64,000 nucleotides of DNA from Candidatus Heimdallarchaeota archaeon (GTDB taxonomy: Archaea > Asgardarchaeota > Heimdallarchaeia > JABLTI01), in the NCBI GenBank assembly GCA_018238155.1, contig JABCTZ010000045.1:36452-100451 (forward strand), in the 5' to 3' direction. Below are positions 6,928 to 14,664 of the stretch, in pieces. The position numbers and the translations under genes were made by a program. The stretch's first letter is position 1. Every line of letters starts with the position of its first letter. The notes under the pieces are model-generated. The model saw only the letters and a list, made by a program, of their open reading frames with translations, was not told where the DNA came from and ran no database searches.

Positions 6928-8811
6928 TTGAGATTGGAAAATAAAATACAAAAAGAGATTTTGAATTATATTACTAAGCAATCAAATAATAATCCTGTAA
7001 CGATCAAACAATTGGATGAATATTTAGGATATTCTAACAGTCTTGTTCACAGACATACCAAAATTCTAGAGAGGGCAGGAGTAATAGAAGGAAAACGAGT
7101 TGTACAAACAAAGGGCGGAGTTACCCTTTACAAGTTACCAGTTAAAGTATGGCCTGATTATCTTGGAAGGAAATGTTTTGATTGTCATAATAAGAGTGCG
7201 ATTAATACTTGCACTTTTCACGAGGAACTAGCAGAATTTGGAATAATTGATGAACTGAACAGAGTTGGAGTGAAATTAACAAAAAATACTTTTGCTTGTA
7301 GTGATTTCATTGTCAAGAAAACCCATTGGAAACGAACTAAACTAGATGACTTCTTAGATAAGTGTAGAGTTATTACACAGACTAAAATTGGATTTGAGAT
7401 CAGTTATCATTGTCCGTATTGTAATGCTGAATTTGTATCATTAGGTAATGGATTTATTGCAAAATTTGGGAGTTCAGTTTTACGTTGTAATCAATGTGAA
7501 TCCTTTTACAAGATTCTTTTTGATACTAAACGAGAAGTGTTTATTGTTCATTATAATAAAGAAAAAGGAATAGAGTACAAAAGGAATTTTGTTAATAAAA
7601 CCAGGCTTGAAGAACCTGAGAAACTATACTCAAGTGATAGCTATGGTATTGTTATTCATGATTTTTCTGACTGTGAATTTAATTTCAGAACAAGAACTTT
7701 GGCAGTTACTAATTGGATTGGAAAACTAGATGAATTGAAGTATATTGTTGCAAAAAAAGAACAGGATTATAAAGAGTTACAAGTATTACTTGAAACAAAA
7801 GGTTTCAATGAAATTAATTTGATATTAGGAGCAGATAAATTAGTTAGTCCACCTCCAACCAAACAACAAGTAGGCATGCTTAGATTATTACGAGTAATGA
7901 TGATTATTAACAAAGAATTTTGTATTGCTATGTTAATAAGCAGGATAACTGTGATTGAAAAAATACATTTTCTATTCAGAAGACAAAAAGAAGTACTGGT
8001 AAGAAGAGCTGTTACTAGAATTGAAGAAATAATAAAGGAAGTAGAAAACAAAACATGGTTAATACCAAAAGAGTGGAATAATTATGAGATGAGAGCAGGT
8101 AAGGAGATGTGGAGAGTTATTGGTAACTATTTAAAGTCAATTGATGTATTCTTTCCAGGAAGAGTAGATAGTAGATTGGTGAATGATCCCTCTATTCCTC
8201 ATAGAGTATATTTTGCCTTTTCAGCGATTGATTCATTGATAAATGGTACGTATAGCAAAAGTGGAGAATTTGTTAAAGAGTATTGTTCTGAGATTGGATT
8301 TTGTTGGGATGGGTTGCCAGGTATCTGCCATGGGAAAACTTCTGGTGGAGTTTTTGGATTGCATTTAGATTTGAGAGAGCAAGAAAAAATTCTAGTGTTA
8401 CCTTATTTACTAGCTGCAATACTAGAGAAAAGAATAGATATCAAAGATGTTCAATATTTACGAGGGAGAAAGAGAGAAAAGATTTACTATGTTCGACCTG
8501 AATCAGAATTGGATGAACAATTAATGAAAATAGTAGAAGAAACGTTAACTGGATACCTCAACGATAGAATTTGTAAAACGGTTATTAGAGACTATTACTT
8601 GCACTCCAAGCAATGGTTAAATGATCTAATTAGAAAAAGTAATTTTCATGAAGTAGAACATCATGGAGTTGATTATCAACCATGGGCTATAATAAATGAG
8701 CGTGTATGGGAAATGATGGGAGGTAAAGAAAGAGAAAAATTAATTTGTAAAATACAACAAGAGCATGTGAAAATGGAGTTCAAACCACTTACTGTAATAC
8801 AAATAAACTAG
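6928..8811 (+). CDS. Cas1-like putative integrase with N-terminal winged helix and two zinc-binding modules
   Basis: The 627-residue protein starts with a winged helix (residues about 5-70, VTIKQLDEYLGYSNSLVHRH). It continues with a Cys/His module (C83, C86, C95, H98) and a zinc ribbon (C162, C165, C187, C190). The C-terminal half matches the Cas1 helical domain: E387-x2-A-G-x2-M-W395, then FPGR (409-412), NDP (419-421), and H468 in GICHG followed after 13 residues by D481 in LHLDL. The H-to-D spacing equals that of E. coli Cas1 (H208, D221); the E-to-H spacing (81) is longer than usual (64-67). Cas1 integrases join DNA ends into targets, and casposons use tRNA 3' ends. Translation starts at TTG 6928 or 6934 after GAGG. 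The Cas1 assignment is mine from motifs, not from a search. Confidence 0.65.
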   Translation: MRLENKIQKEILNYITKQSNNNPVTIKQLDEYLGYSNSLVHRHTKILERAGVIEGKRVVQTKGGVTLYKLPVKVWPDYLGRKCFDCHNKSAINTCTFHEELAEFGIIDELNRVGVKLTKNTFACSDFIVKKTHWKRTKLDDFLDKCRVITQTKIGFEISYHCPYCNAEFVSLGNGFIAKFGSSVLRCNQCESFYKILFDTKREVFIVHYNKEKGIEYKRNFVNKTRLEEPEKLYSSDSYGIVIHDFSDCEFNFRTRTLAVTNWIGKLDELKYIVAKKEQDYKELQVLLETKGFNEINLILGADKLVSPPPTKQQVGMLRLLRVMMIINKEFCIAMLISRITVIEKIHFLFRRQKEVLVRRAVTRIEEIIKEVENKTWLIPKEWNNYEMRAGKEMWRVIGNYLKSIDVFFPGRVDSRLVNDPSIPHRVYFAFSAIDSLINGTYSKSGEFVKEYCSEIGFCWDGLPGICHGKTSGGVFGLHLDLREQEKILVLPYLLAAILEKRIDIKDVQYLRGRKREKIYYVRPESELDEQLMKIVEETLTGYLNDRICKTVIRDYYLHSKQWLNDLIRKSNFHEVEHHGVDYQPWAIINERVWEMMGGKEREKLICKIQQEHVKMEFKPLTVIQIN

Positions 8812-8821
8812 GAAGGAAAGG

Positions 8822-9424
8822 ATGGATGAAATTGTGCCACTAATAGAGGAATTACAAAAACTTACAGATTTATCAAAAGATTGCTTAGAAGAACTATTAG
8901 TTGAACAAATCAAAAGAATTGTGGAAGAGGATACTGAAATAATTTATCAAATAATATATTTATTTGTAACAGAAAAAATAGATCTAGGATATTCTAAGGA
9001 GTACTCGTTATCAGAACTCCAGGAGAAATTACCTTGGAAAAAGAGTCGACTGATAGAGAAATTACAAAAAATAGTGGAAGAAGGTGTACTTGTACACAAA
9101 AAAAGAAAATACAAACTAAAAAAAGAGAATGAGCTAGTAAAGAGAAAATGGAACTATTATAATGAAACAGGATTTCAAGAAAAAGAGAAGAATCGTGAAA
9201 TATGGAAATTGATACTAAGGAAAAAGGAATTGGAAAAGGCATGTAATGAGAAATTGAAAATAGAGGATAAAACAAGATTTAGGGAATTAAAAGTGAACGA
9301 GGAAAAGATATATAGAAAAGAGATAATTGACGAGATAAAATCTTTCTTTAATGCAAAACAACCAACATTAGAATTTCTAGAAAAAAACATAATAAGAACA
9401 ATGGGTTATAAGAAAAATAATTAG
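8822..9424 (+). CDS. Winged-helix protein, element operon
   Basis: The 200-residue protein has an acidic helical N-terminus. Residues about 55-100 resemble a winged helix (YSLSELQEKLPWKKSRLIEKLQ in two parts, then a basic wing VHKKRKYKLKK). A long lysine- and glutamate-rich helical region follows. The gene starts 10 bases after the Cas1-like gene with a strong GGAAGGAAAGG ribosome site, so the two are translated from one message. This suggests a partner of the integrase, for example a DNA-binding or regulatory subunit. No known family recognised. Confidence 0.6.
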   Translation: MDEIVPLIEELQKLTDLSKDCLEELLVEQIKRIVEEDTEIIYQIIYLFVTEKIDLGYSKEYSLSELQEKLPWKKSRLIEKLQKIVEEGVLVHKKRKYKLKKENELVKRKWNYYNETGFQEKEKNREIWKLILRKKELEKACNEKLKIEDKTRFRELKVNEEKIYRKEIIDEIKSFFNAKQPTLEFLEKNIIRTMGYKKNN

Positions 9425-9613
9425 AAAGAGAAAATTCTGCTTCAAACAACAACTCGCAATAAACTCTAAAACACCTATATCCAGAAGGGTGATGGGGGGG
9501 AAAAAGAAGGAAAAAATCACAATAAGTATATATAAAATTCACTCTTAAAAATACAGCAGATAATCAAATCTCTTAAATAATATACAAGAGCTGTAAGTGT
9601 CAAGGGATAGAAA
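9425..9613 (+). other. Candidate origin region upstream of the element's orc1/cdc6 gene
   Basis: This gene-free stretch has a run of seven G at 9494-9500 within CCAGAAGGGTGATGGGGGGG, then an A/T-rich tract (TATATATAAAATTC around 9528-9541). Archaeal origin recognition boxes carry a G-string and lie beside orc1/cdc6 genes. A run of seven G is rare in this AT-rich DNA, and another lies on the minus strand before the second orc1/cdc6 gene. No full consensus box is seen. Confidence 0.35.
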
Positions 9614-10792
9614 ATGGATGACTTATTAGAAAAGGAATTAAAAAGGCCTTCTTTAATTAAAAATCCAAGAATCTTAGATTTAAAATATCTACCAAAGAAA
9701 CTTCTCCATAGAGAAGACGAACAAAGAATGTTAATCAAATATTTCAAACCAATTATTGAAAATTCTGGTAAGTATTCTCAAAATGTAACAATTGTTGGTC
9801 CTGTAGGAACTGGAAAAACAGCTATTGCTCTTAAATTTGGTGAAATGATTAAAGTATATTCAACACAAAAAAGTATTAACTTAGAATATGTTCATGTAAA
9901 TTGTCGTAGAGCTCGATCAAGTTTTCTTACTATACTTGAGATTGCGAGAAAATTTAATCCGAATATACCAGTCAAAGAATTTAAGCCAGATGAAATTATT
10001 AACATGCTTGTCAATTTACTTAACCAAAGGAATTCTTTTTTGATTATTACATTAGATGAAATTGATTTTATCATTCAGAAGGAAGGTTCAGATTTTCTTT
10101 ATGATTTGACCAGGCTTACTGATGATGAACTGGATGAGAAGGAACGTATATCTCTTATTACAATAGCTCGTGAAAGTGAATTTAGAAAATTATTGGATGA
10201 TAGTACTCTTAGCACTTTGAGACAAAATATAATTTCATTGGTACCGTATAATGAAGATCAATTGAGAGATATAGTAAAAGATAGAGCGAATGAAGCTTTT
10301 TATGGAGACGCGGTTTCAGCAGAAGCTATTGATTTAATTTCAGATATAACTTCAAAAAAAGGAGATGCTAGATTTGCTATTGAATTGTTGGAACGTGCTG
10401 GTATGTATGCGGATCACAAACAGTCATTAAAAGTTTTACCAGAACATGTAAGACATGCAAATACATTAGTTCATCCTATAATTAGACAAGAAATTGTTAC
10501 AGATTTAACAAAGAAACAACAAATTATTCTATTAGCTACTGCAAAACAACTTCTGTCAACTAATAAAGCATATGTGACTTTAGCTGATGTAAAAACTGTT
10601 TACAAAGAACTGTGTAAGGATTATAAGCTGCCAATAAGTGAACATGCACAAATATTAGAATATCTACAACATTTAGAGTATTGCAATTTGATTGCAATAA
10701 AATATAGTAAAAAGAAAAAGCAACAGACCTTGATTAGTTTGTTGGATGTTTCAGCTGAAATAATTAAGAAAACAATTATGGAACAATTATAA
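9614..10792 (+). CDS. cdc6: Orc1/Cdc6-type replication initiator encoded by the element
   Basis: The 392-residue AAA+ protein has Walker A GPVGTGKT at 62-69, Walker B LITLDEID-type motif (IITLDEID, D148/E149), sensor region DDSTLSTLRQN, and a C-terminal winged helix from about residue 300. Orc1/Cdc6 proteins bind origin boxes and load the MCM helicase. It is a close paralogue of the protein at 43565-44761: the first 45 residues differ by only a few conservative changes and long blocks such as RFAIELLERAGMYADH are identical. Its place inside the integrated element implies that the element took its initiator from a host of this lineage and replicates on its own. The stop codon is followed in frame by the AlbA_2-type gene. 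Confidence 0.9.
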   Translation: MDDLLEKELKRPSLIKNPRILDLKYLPKKLLHREDEQRMLIKYFKPIIENSGKYSQNVTIVGPVGTGKTAIALKFGEMIKVYSTQKSINLEYVHVNCRRARSSFLTILEIARKFNPNIPVKEFKPDEIINMLVNLLNQRNSFLIITLDEIDFIIQKEGSDFLYDLTRLTDDELDEKERISLITIARESEFRKLLDDSTLSTLRQNIISLVPYNEDQLRDIVKDRANEAFYGDAVSAEAIDLISDITSKKGDARFAIELLERAGMYADHKQSLKVLPEHVRHANTLVHPIIRQEIVTDLTKKQQIILLATAKQLLSTNKAYVTLADVKTVYKELCKDYKLPISEHAQILEYLQHLEYCNLIAIKYSKKKKQQTLISLLDVSAEIIKKTIMEQL

Positions 10793-10852
10793 AAAACTGC
10801 AAATGACGTAAATGCAATTAAAATTAAAGATGAAGATACGACTGAAGATAAA

Positions 10853-11395
10853 TTGGTGAAAGATGTAAAAAAACTTCTAAAAATGTCATTTGAAGGAAAT
10901 TTCTTTGACGTTAAAAGTGCATATGATAAAACAAATAGAGCAGAAATGACCAAAGATATAATCGCTTTAGTAAATTCATCAGAAGAAAACAATAATACAG
11001 CATATGCAATAATTGGTATTGTAGAAAAAAATCAAAAATTCGTTTCGGTAGAAAATGTGGAGAAAATAGATATCATAGAACAAAAGATTGTGCATTGTAT
11101 AATACATAATACTAATCGAAAAATAAATCTACAAATAAGAAAAATAAGAATCTATGAACTCTATCAATGGCAACAAAATAACGAAATTACAGATGAGATA
11201 GTTTTTACTGAAGAGCAGAAAAAACTGGAAAGCAAAGAGCAAATATTAGTAATACAATTAAAGAGAGAGCCAAGAGTGGTTTATGAATTGGCAAAGAAAA
11301 CAGGACCATATGAAAAAGGGAGATCATGGAAAAGAATTGGGTCACATACAGATGAATTAACACAAGATGATAGAGAAAAGCTAATGAAAATTTAA
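10853..11395 (+). CDS. AlbA_2 (Schlafen-type) domain protein
   Basis: The 180-residue product has the AlbA_2 pattern: FEGNFFDVKSAYDK, then KDIIALVNS, then AYAIIGIVE, as in proteins of the Schlafen/divergent AAA-4 group that bind nucleotides or nucleic acid. The start is unclear: TTG at 10853 or GTG at 10856. The same frame stays open upstream all the way to the TAA that ends the orc1/cdc6 gene (10790-10792), so the two could once have been one polypeptide. The C-terminus is charged. AlbA_2 proteins are common in mobile elements and defence islands; its role here is unknown. Confidence 0.65.
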   Translation: MVKDVKKLLKMSFEGNFFDVKSAYDKTNRAEMTKDIIALVNSSEENNNTAYAIIGIVEKNQKFVSVENVEKIDIIEQKIVHCIIHNTNRKINLQIRKIRIYELYQWQQNNEITDEIVFTEEQKKLESKEQILVIQLKREPRVVYELAKKTGPYEKGRSWKRIGSHTDELTQDDREKLMKI

Positions 11396-11472
11396 ATCAA
11401 TAAAGGATTAATTCTAAGAGACTTGAAATCAGAAAGAAATGGTAATATTCTGATCGTAATTAAGATATCTTT

Positions 11473-11514
11473 TCTCGTAGGAGTTCACGTGTTCGAATCG
11501 CGTCCCCCGCACCA
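11473..11514 (+). repeat. attR-like tRNA-Leu 3' fragment
   Basis: It holds the variable arm, T arm, acceptor 3' strand and CCA of a tRNA-Leu, but no 5' half. It matches the intact gene at 37 of 42 positions. The T stem still pairs (ACGTG with CGCGT, one T-G pair), and CCCCCGC would pair with a GCGGGGG acceptor, so it looks like the end of a slightly different tRNA-Leu allele rather than random decay. Confidence 0.8.
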
Positions 11515-11605
11515 GTTCTTGATGTCTATAATAAGATATTAATAATCTATTGAAAACTAGGTTAGTGTAATATTAATAACTATTGATTTCACGAAGTGAA
11601 CTACT

Positions 11606-12283
11606 TTGGGTAAAACTATTTTACAAACTACTGATTTGGTCAAAATTTTCGCTGAAGGAACCCCATTAGAAGTTCACGCTTTGCGTGGTGTTAATCTAGA
11701 AATAGAGCAAGGAGAAATTGTAGCTATAATGGGTCCATCTGGTTGTGGAAAAACTACTTTGTTAAACATGATTGGTGGTTTAGATAAACCCACCTCAGGT
11801 ACAGTAAGCATCAATTATCAAGAAATCACAAATTATACTGATAAAGATATCACCGATTTTAGAAAGGAAAATCTTAGTTTTATTTTCCAATTCTTCAATC
11901 TTTTTGAAGTCTTAACCGCAGTTGAGAATGTTTCTTTACCCCTTCTCCTTAAAGGAGAACCAACCACGGTAGCTCAAGAAAAAGCCAAAGTCATTTTGCG
12001 AGAGGTAGGAATTGGTAGTCGATTGTATAATCTTCCTAACGAAATGTCTGGTGGTCAGCGTCAAAGGGTAGCTATTGCTCGTTCATTAATTACCAACCCT
12101 AAAATTGTTCTTGCAGATGAACCTACTGGTGACTTGTCCAGTGTAATCGCTAAAGATATTATGAAATTGTTTAGAAGGTTAAATGAGGATCTTGGTCAAA
12201 CATTTGTTCTAGTTACTCATTCTGAATTAATCGGTTCTCTTTGTGATAGAATCATTAAGATGCATGATGGATTAATTATTTAA
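11606..12283 (+). CDS. ABC transporter ATP-binding protein, MacB/LolD type
   Basis: The 225-residue ATPase has Walker A GPSGCGKTT near residue 43, the Q-loop (FIFQFFNLF), signature MSGGQRQR and Walker B VLADEPTGDL. The LolD/MacB group drives mechanotransmission or lipoprotein and peptide export with an FtsX-like permease, but no such permease is in this window. The D-loop reads GDLSSV instead of the usual GxLDS, a small oddity. The start is a TTG at 11606, just after a TTCAC-GAA-GTGAA palindrome (11588-11600) that could be an operator. It is the first chromosomal gene after the tRNA fragment. Substrate unknown. Confidence 0.85.
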   Translation: MGKTILQTTDLVKIFAEGTPLEVHALRGVNLEIEQGEIVAIMGPSGCGKTTLLNMIGGLDKPTSGTVSINYQEITNYTDKDITDFRKENLSFIFQFFNLFEVLTAVENVSLPLLLKGEPTTVAQEKAKVILREVGIGSRLYNLPNEMSGGQRQRVAIARSLITNPKIVLADEPTGDLSSVIAKDIMKLFRRLNEDLGQTFVLVTHSELIGSLCDRIIKMHDGLII

Positions 12284-12362
12284 TGTATGAACAGATCTTT
12301 TTTCTTTCAAAACATTCTGAAAATGAGAAACAGTTTTAAGTTTTAACTTTTAAGTAGTAGGT

Positions 12363-13853
12363 ATGTCAGATATTGAAAAAGGTTCTGAAGAAGCAGAACT
12401 CGAATTGGAATTTGCTCCAAAAGATGATACTATCGAAATTGAATCAAAAACATCTTTTTGGAATGTTTTCAAATGGTCAATGTATGATTTAGCAAATACT
12501 ATTTATTCGATGGTCATTGTTTCACTTATTATTAATCAGTATATTCTAATAATTGGACAAGTCGAATATGGATTATCTTACACTCAATCAGATGCTATTT
12601 TTAACATTGTTTCAGCTGTCATGCAAATTATTGTAGCTATTGGTATGCCTATTATGGGTGCCTTGTCAGATAATGCTGGAAAAAGAAAACCATTTATAAT
12701 TGTTTTAACTGGAGTGATTTTGCTTTTTGCAAGTCTACTAGGTATTTATCACAGTTTAGCTTTGGTATTGGTATTTTATGTAATAGCTAATATCGCTTAT
12801 CAGTGGAGCTTAGCATTCTATGATTCTATGTTAGCATTTATAGCCAATCCTAAAGATGTAGGGAAGGTTGGTGGATTTGGTGTTGCTTTTGGATATTTTG
12901 GAACTTTAATTGGTATGGGCGTCATGTTAGTTTTACAAGATGTATTGAAGTGGGGTGCCCCTGTTAGTAGTGCTGATACAATTGGTGAGCTATCGTACGG
13001 GTATTATGGCAATCCTTGGACTCCTGTAATTACCATGGCATTATTTGCTGTGTGTGCTATACCATTCCTTTTTGTTAAAGAAAAACAAAAACCTGGAAAG
13101 ATGGCTTCTGCTATTGTTCTTGCAAAACAATCCCTCAAACAAGTTGGACAAACATTCAAAGAAATTAGAAAACATAAAGAGATGTTCAAGTTCATCATTG
13201 GCTATTTCTTAGTTGTAGATGTTGCCAATATTATTGTAGTAAAGATGTTTCTTATAGTTAGAGATGGTCTATTAATGGATCAAACTTTTAGTATGATTTT
13301 CATCATCATATCGACTGTTTCTGCTGTAGTATTTACTTACTTTATTGGCATGATTGCTGATAAATATGGAGGAAAAAAAGCCTTCTTTGTTGTAGGTGGT
13401 CTTTGGGCAATCGCAATCATTCTTGGTGTCATACTAATATTCTGGGCTGCTCCAATAACTGTTGGTCCCAATTTCGCATTCATTGTAGTTCTACTCATGG
13501 GTATTGTTGCAGGACCTGCACTTGGTGGTACATGGGTTGCACAAAGAGCAATGGTAGTTGAATTAGCTCCTAAAGAGAAATTTGGAGAGTATTTTGGTTT
13601 TTCAAAACTAAGTGGCAAACTTTCTGCTTCCTTAGGACCATTAGTATGGACTGGAATCTTTGTTCTCTATGAAGTATTAGCTACACTATTCTTTGGTGAG
13701 CATAATTACAATCTCTACAAAGCTTATGGATATGCAATGCTTACTGTAGGAATTATTATGGGTGTTGGATTGATAATAATTAGTTTTGTCAAACCAGAAC
13801 GTAAACTGATTATTGAAGGACAATCACTCGAAGAAAGTGAACCTGCGGAATAA
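12363..13853 (+). CDS. MFS carrier, UMF1/Atg22-like
   Basis: The 496-residue protein has about 12 hydrophobic segments between residues 35 and 475. The WSMYDLANTIYSMVIVSL motif after a polar N-terminus is typical of the UMF1/Atg22-like branch of the major facilitator superfamily. The loop between helices 2 and 3 carries MGALSDNAGKRKP, a normal MFS motif, and a second copy appears as IADKYGGKK in the second half. The N-terminal 30 residues are very acidic. Substrates of archaeal members are not known; yeast Atg22 exports amino acids. It probably forms its own unit, as a terminator hairpin follows. Confidence 0.85.
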   Translation: MSDIEKGSEEAELELEFAPKDDTIEIESKTSFWNVFKWSMYDLANTIYSMVIVSLIINQYILIIGQVEYGLSYTQSDAIFNIVSAVMQIIVAIGMPIMGALSDNAGKRKPFIIVLTGVILLFASLLGIYHSLALVLVFYVIANIAYQWSLAFYDSMLAFIANPKDVGKVGGFGVAFGYFGTLIGMGVMLVLQDVLKWGAPVSSADTIGELSYGYYGNPWTPVITMALFAVCAIPFLFVKEKQKPGKMASAIVLAKQSLKQVGQTFKEIRKHKEMFKFIIGYFLVVDVANIIVVKMFLIVRDGLLMDQTFSMIFIIISTVSAVVFTYFIGMIADKYGGKKAFFVVGGLWAIAIILGVILIFWAAPITVGPNFAFIVVLLMGIVAGPALGGTWVAQRAMVVELAPKEKFGEYFGFSKLSGKLSASLGPLVWTGIFVLYEVLATLFFGEHNYNLYKAYGYAMLTVGIIMGVGLIIISFVKPERKLIIEGQSLEESEPAE

Positions 13854-13865
13854 ACCGATATTTAT

Positions 13866-13902
13866 GAAATTTCCTTAGGGAAATTTCCATTCTCATTTTT
13901 TC
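13866..13902 (+). terminator. Stem-loop with T-run after the MFS gene
   Basis: GAAATTTCC (13866-13874) pairs perfectly with GGAAATTTC (13879-13887) around a four-base loop. A T-rich run (CATTTTTTCT) follows at 13895-13904. The position 10 bases after the stop suits a terminator. Confidence 0.55.
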
Positions 13903-13958
13903 TAAGAGAAAGATTTTTACTTGTTTTAATTAAAATACAATAAAGGTGTACAAAGGAA

Positions 13959-14198
13959 ATGTCAGAGAACAAATTGGTTGCAAAAGGACCTGTGATTGAT
14001 CGTATTAAAGAAGAAACAAATGGTTTGAATATTACCAATGAAATCAAAGAACAGATTATTGATTATTTTGAATCTCTTTTATCCCAAGAGATTAAAAAAA
14101 TGTCTTCCTTAGCTGTTGATGTTACTGGATTACAAGGAAAAAGAACAATTCAAGAAAAGGATTGGATATTTATTCGAAAAATACTTGAAAATAAATAA
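13959..14198 (+). CDS. Small histone-fold protein
   Basis: The 79-residue protein reads as a single histone fold: a short first helix (PVIDRIKEE), a long central helix (NEIKEQIIDYFESLLSQEIKK and onward), a loop ending in KRTIQEKDW, and a last helix (IFIRKILENK). The KRTIQEKD segment corresponds to the K-T-V-x-x-x-D loop of archaeal histones. Such proteins dimerise and wrap or bend DNA. The N-terminus is a few residues longer than minimal archaeal histones. Alternatives are a histone-fold TAF/NF-Y-like regulator. A TATA-like AT tract and GGTGT lie upstream. The fold is fairly well supported, the exact role is not. Confidence 0.6.
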   Translation: MSENKLVAKGPVIDRIKEETNGLNITNEIKEQIIDYFESLLSQEIKKMSSLAVDVTGLQGKRTIQEKDWIFIRKILENK

Positions 14199-14219
14199 TT
14201 ATATAATGTTTTGTGAAAT

Positions 14220-14540
14220 TTATTCCATTACTCTAGTTTCAACTTCTCTACTCTTCTTGATATCGAAACGTCCGCCTCTAAGTGAAGAAACCTGATCAAT
14301 CAGGTTAGAGAGAGTTTCAGATAATCGTTTATCTGTAGCATTTTCAAAAATAGCATTTAAAATATCTAAATATGATACTAAATCTTCATATGTTTTTGAA
14401 TTGAGAAATTTTCCCCGAATCTCAATCAAATCTCTCAATAAATCTTTTTGATTAAACCTAGCGACAACTATAGCTCTATCCAAATGATCGACTAAAGAAT
14501 ATTTGTCAGTTATGAATAACCATTGGATTTCGGTTGCCAT
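14220..14540 (-). CDS. Conserved-looking hypothetical helical protein
   Basis: The 106-residue product starts MATEIQWLFITDKYSLVDHL and is predicted to be all-helical after a first strand, with a charged composition and no cysteines or membrane segments. The end contains SSLRGGRFDIKKSREV. I recognise no family. It is convergent with the histone-fold gene (gap of 21 bases) and co-directional with the MBF1 gene upstream, 124 bases away. Coding is supported by codon structure and a clear ATG. Confidence 0.55.
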   Translation of the reverse strand: MATEIQWLFITDKYSLVDHLDRAIVVARFNQKDLLRDLIEIRGKFLNSKTYEDLVSYLDILNAIFENATDKRLSETLSNLIDQVSSLRGGRFDIKKSREVETRVME

Positions 14541-14664
14541 TTTTCTTAGCTCTTTATGATCGGTTTAATTCTTACATATGTATAGTGCATATTCTTAATT
14601 AAATCTAGTCATTTGACAAAAAATAAATAGTTTTTTAGAAATTAGTCCTTTGATTGTCTATGAA

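Larger units (their letters stand above)
3495..11514 (+). mobile_element. Integrated element in tRNA-Leu with Cas1-like, Cas4-like and Orc1/Cdc6 genes
   Basis: The element lies between the intact tRNA-Leu and a 3' tRNA fragment, 8,020 bases apart measured from equal points. Genes in order: LAGLIDADG protein, Cas4-like nuclease (the only minus-strand gene), winged-helix protein, Cas1-like protein, winged-helix protein, Orc1/Cdc6, AlbA_2-type protein. I find no tyrosine recombinase, serine recombinase or DDE transposase, and no family-B polymerase, HNH gene or CRISPR array. I saw no convincing terminal inverted repeats next to the tRNA repeats. The gene set fits a casposon-like integrative element or integrated plasmid. 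Integration by the Cas1-like protein is inference. Confidence 0.75.

Noticed and set aside
11473..11514. A second functional tRNA-Leu
   Set aside because: Only the 3' half is present; the D arm, anticodon arm and 5' acceptor are missing upstream.
3495..11514. Terminal inverted repeats of the element
   Set aside because: I compared both ends next to the tRNA repeats and saw no convincing inverted match, so none is reported.
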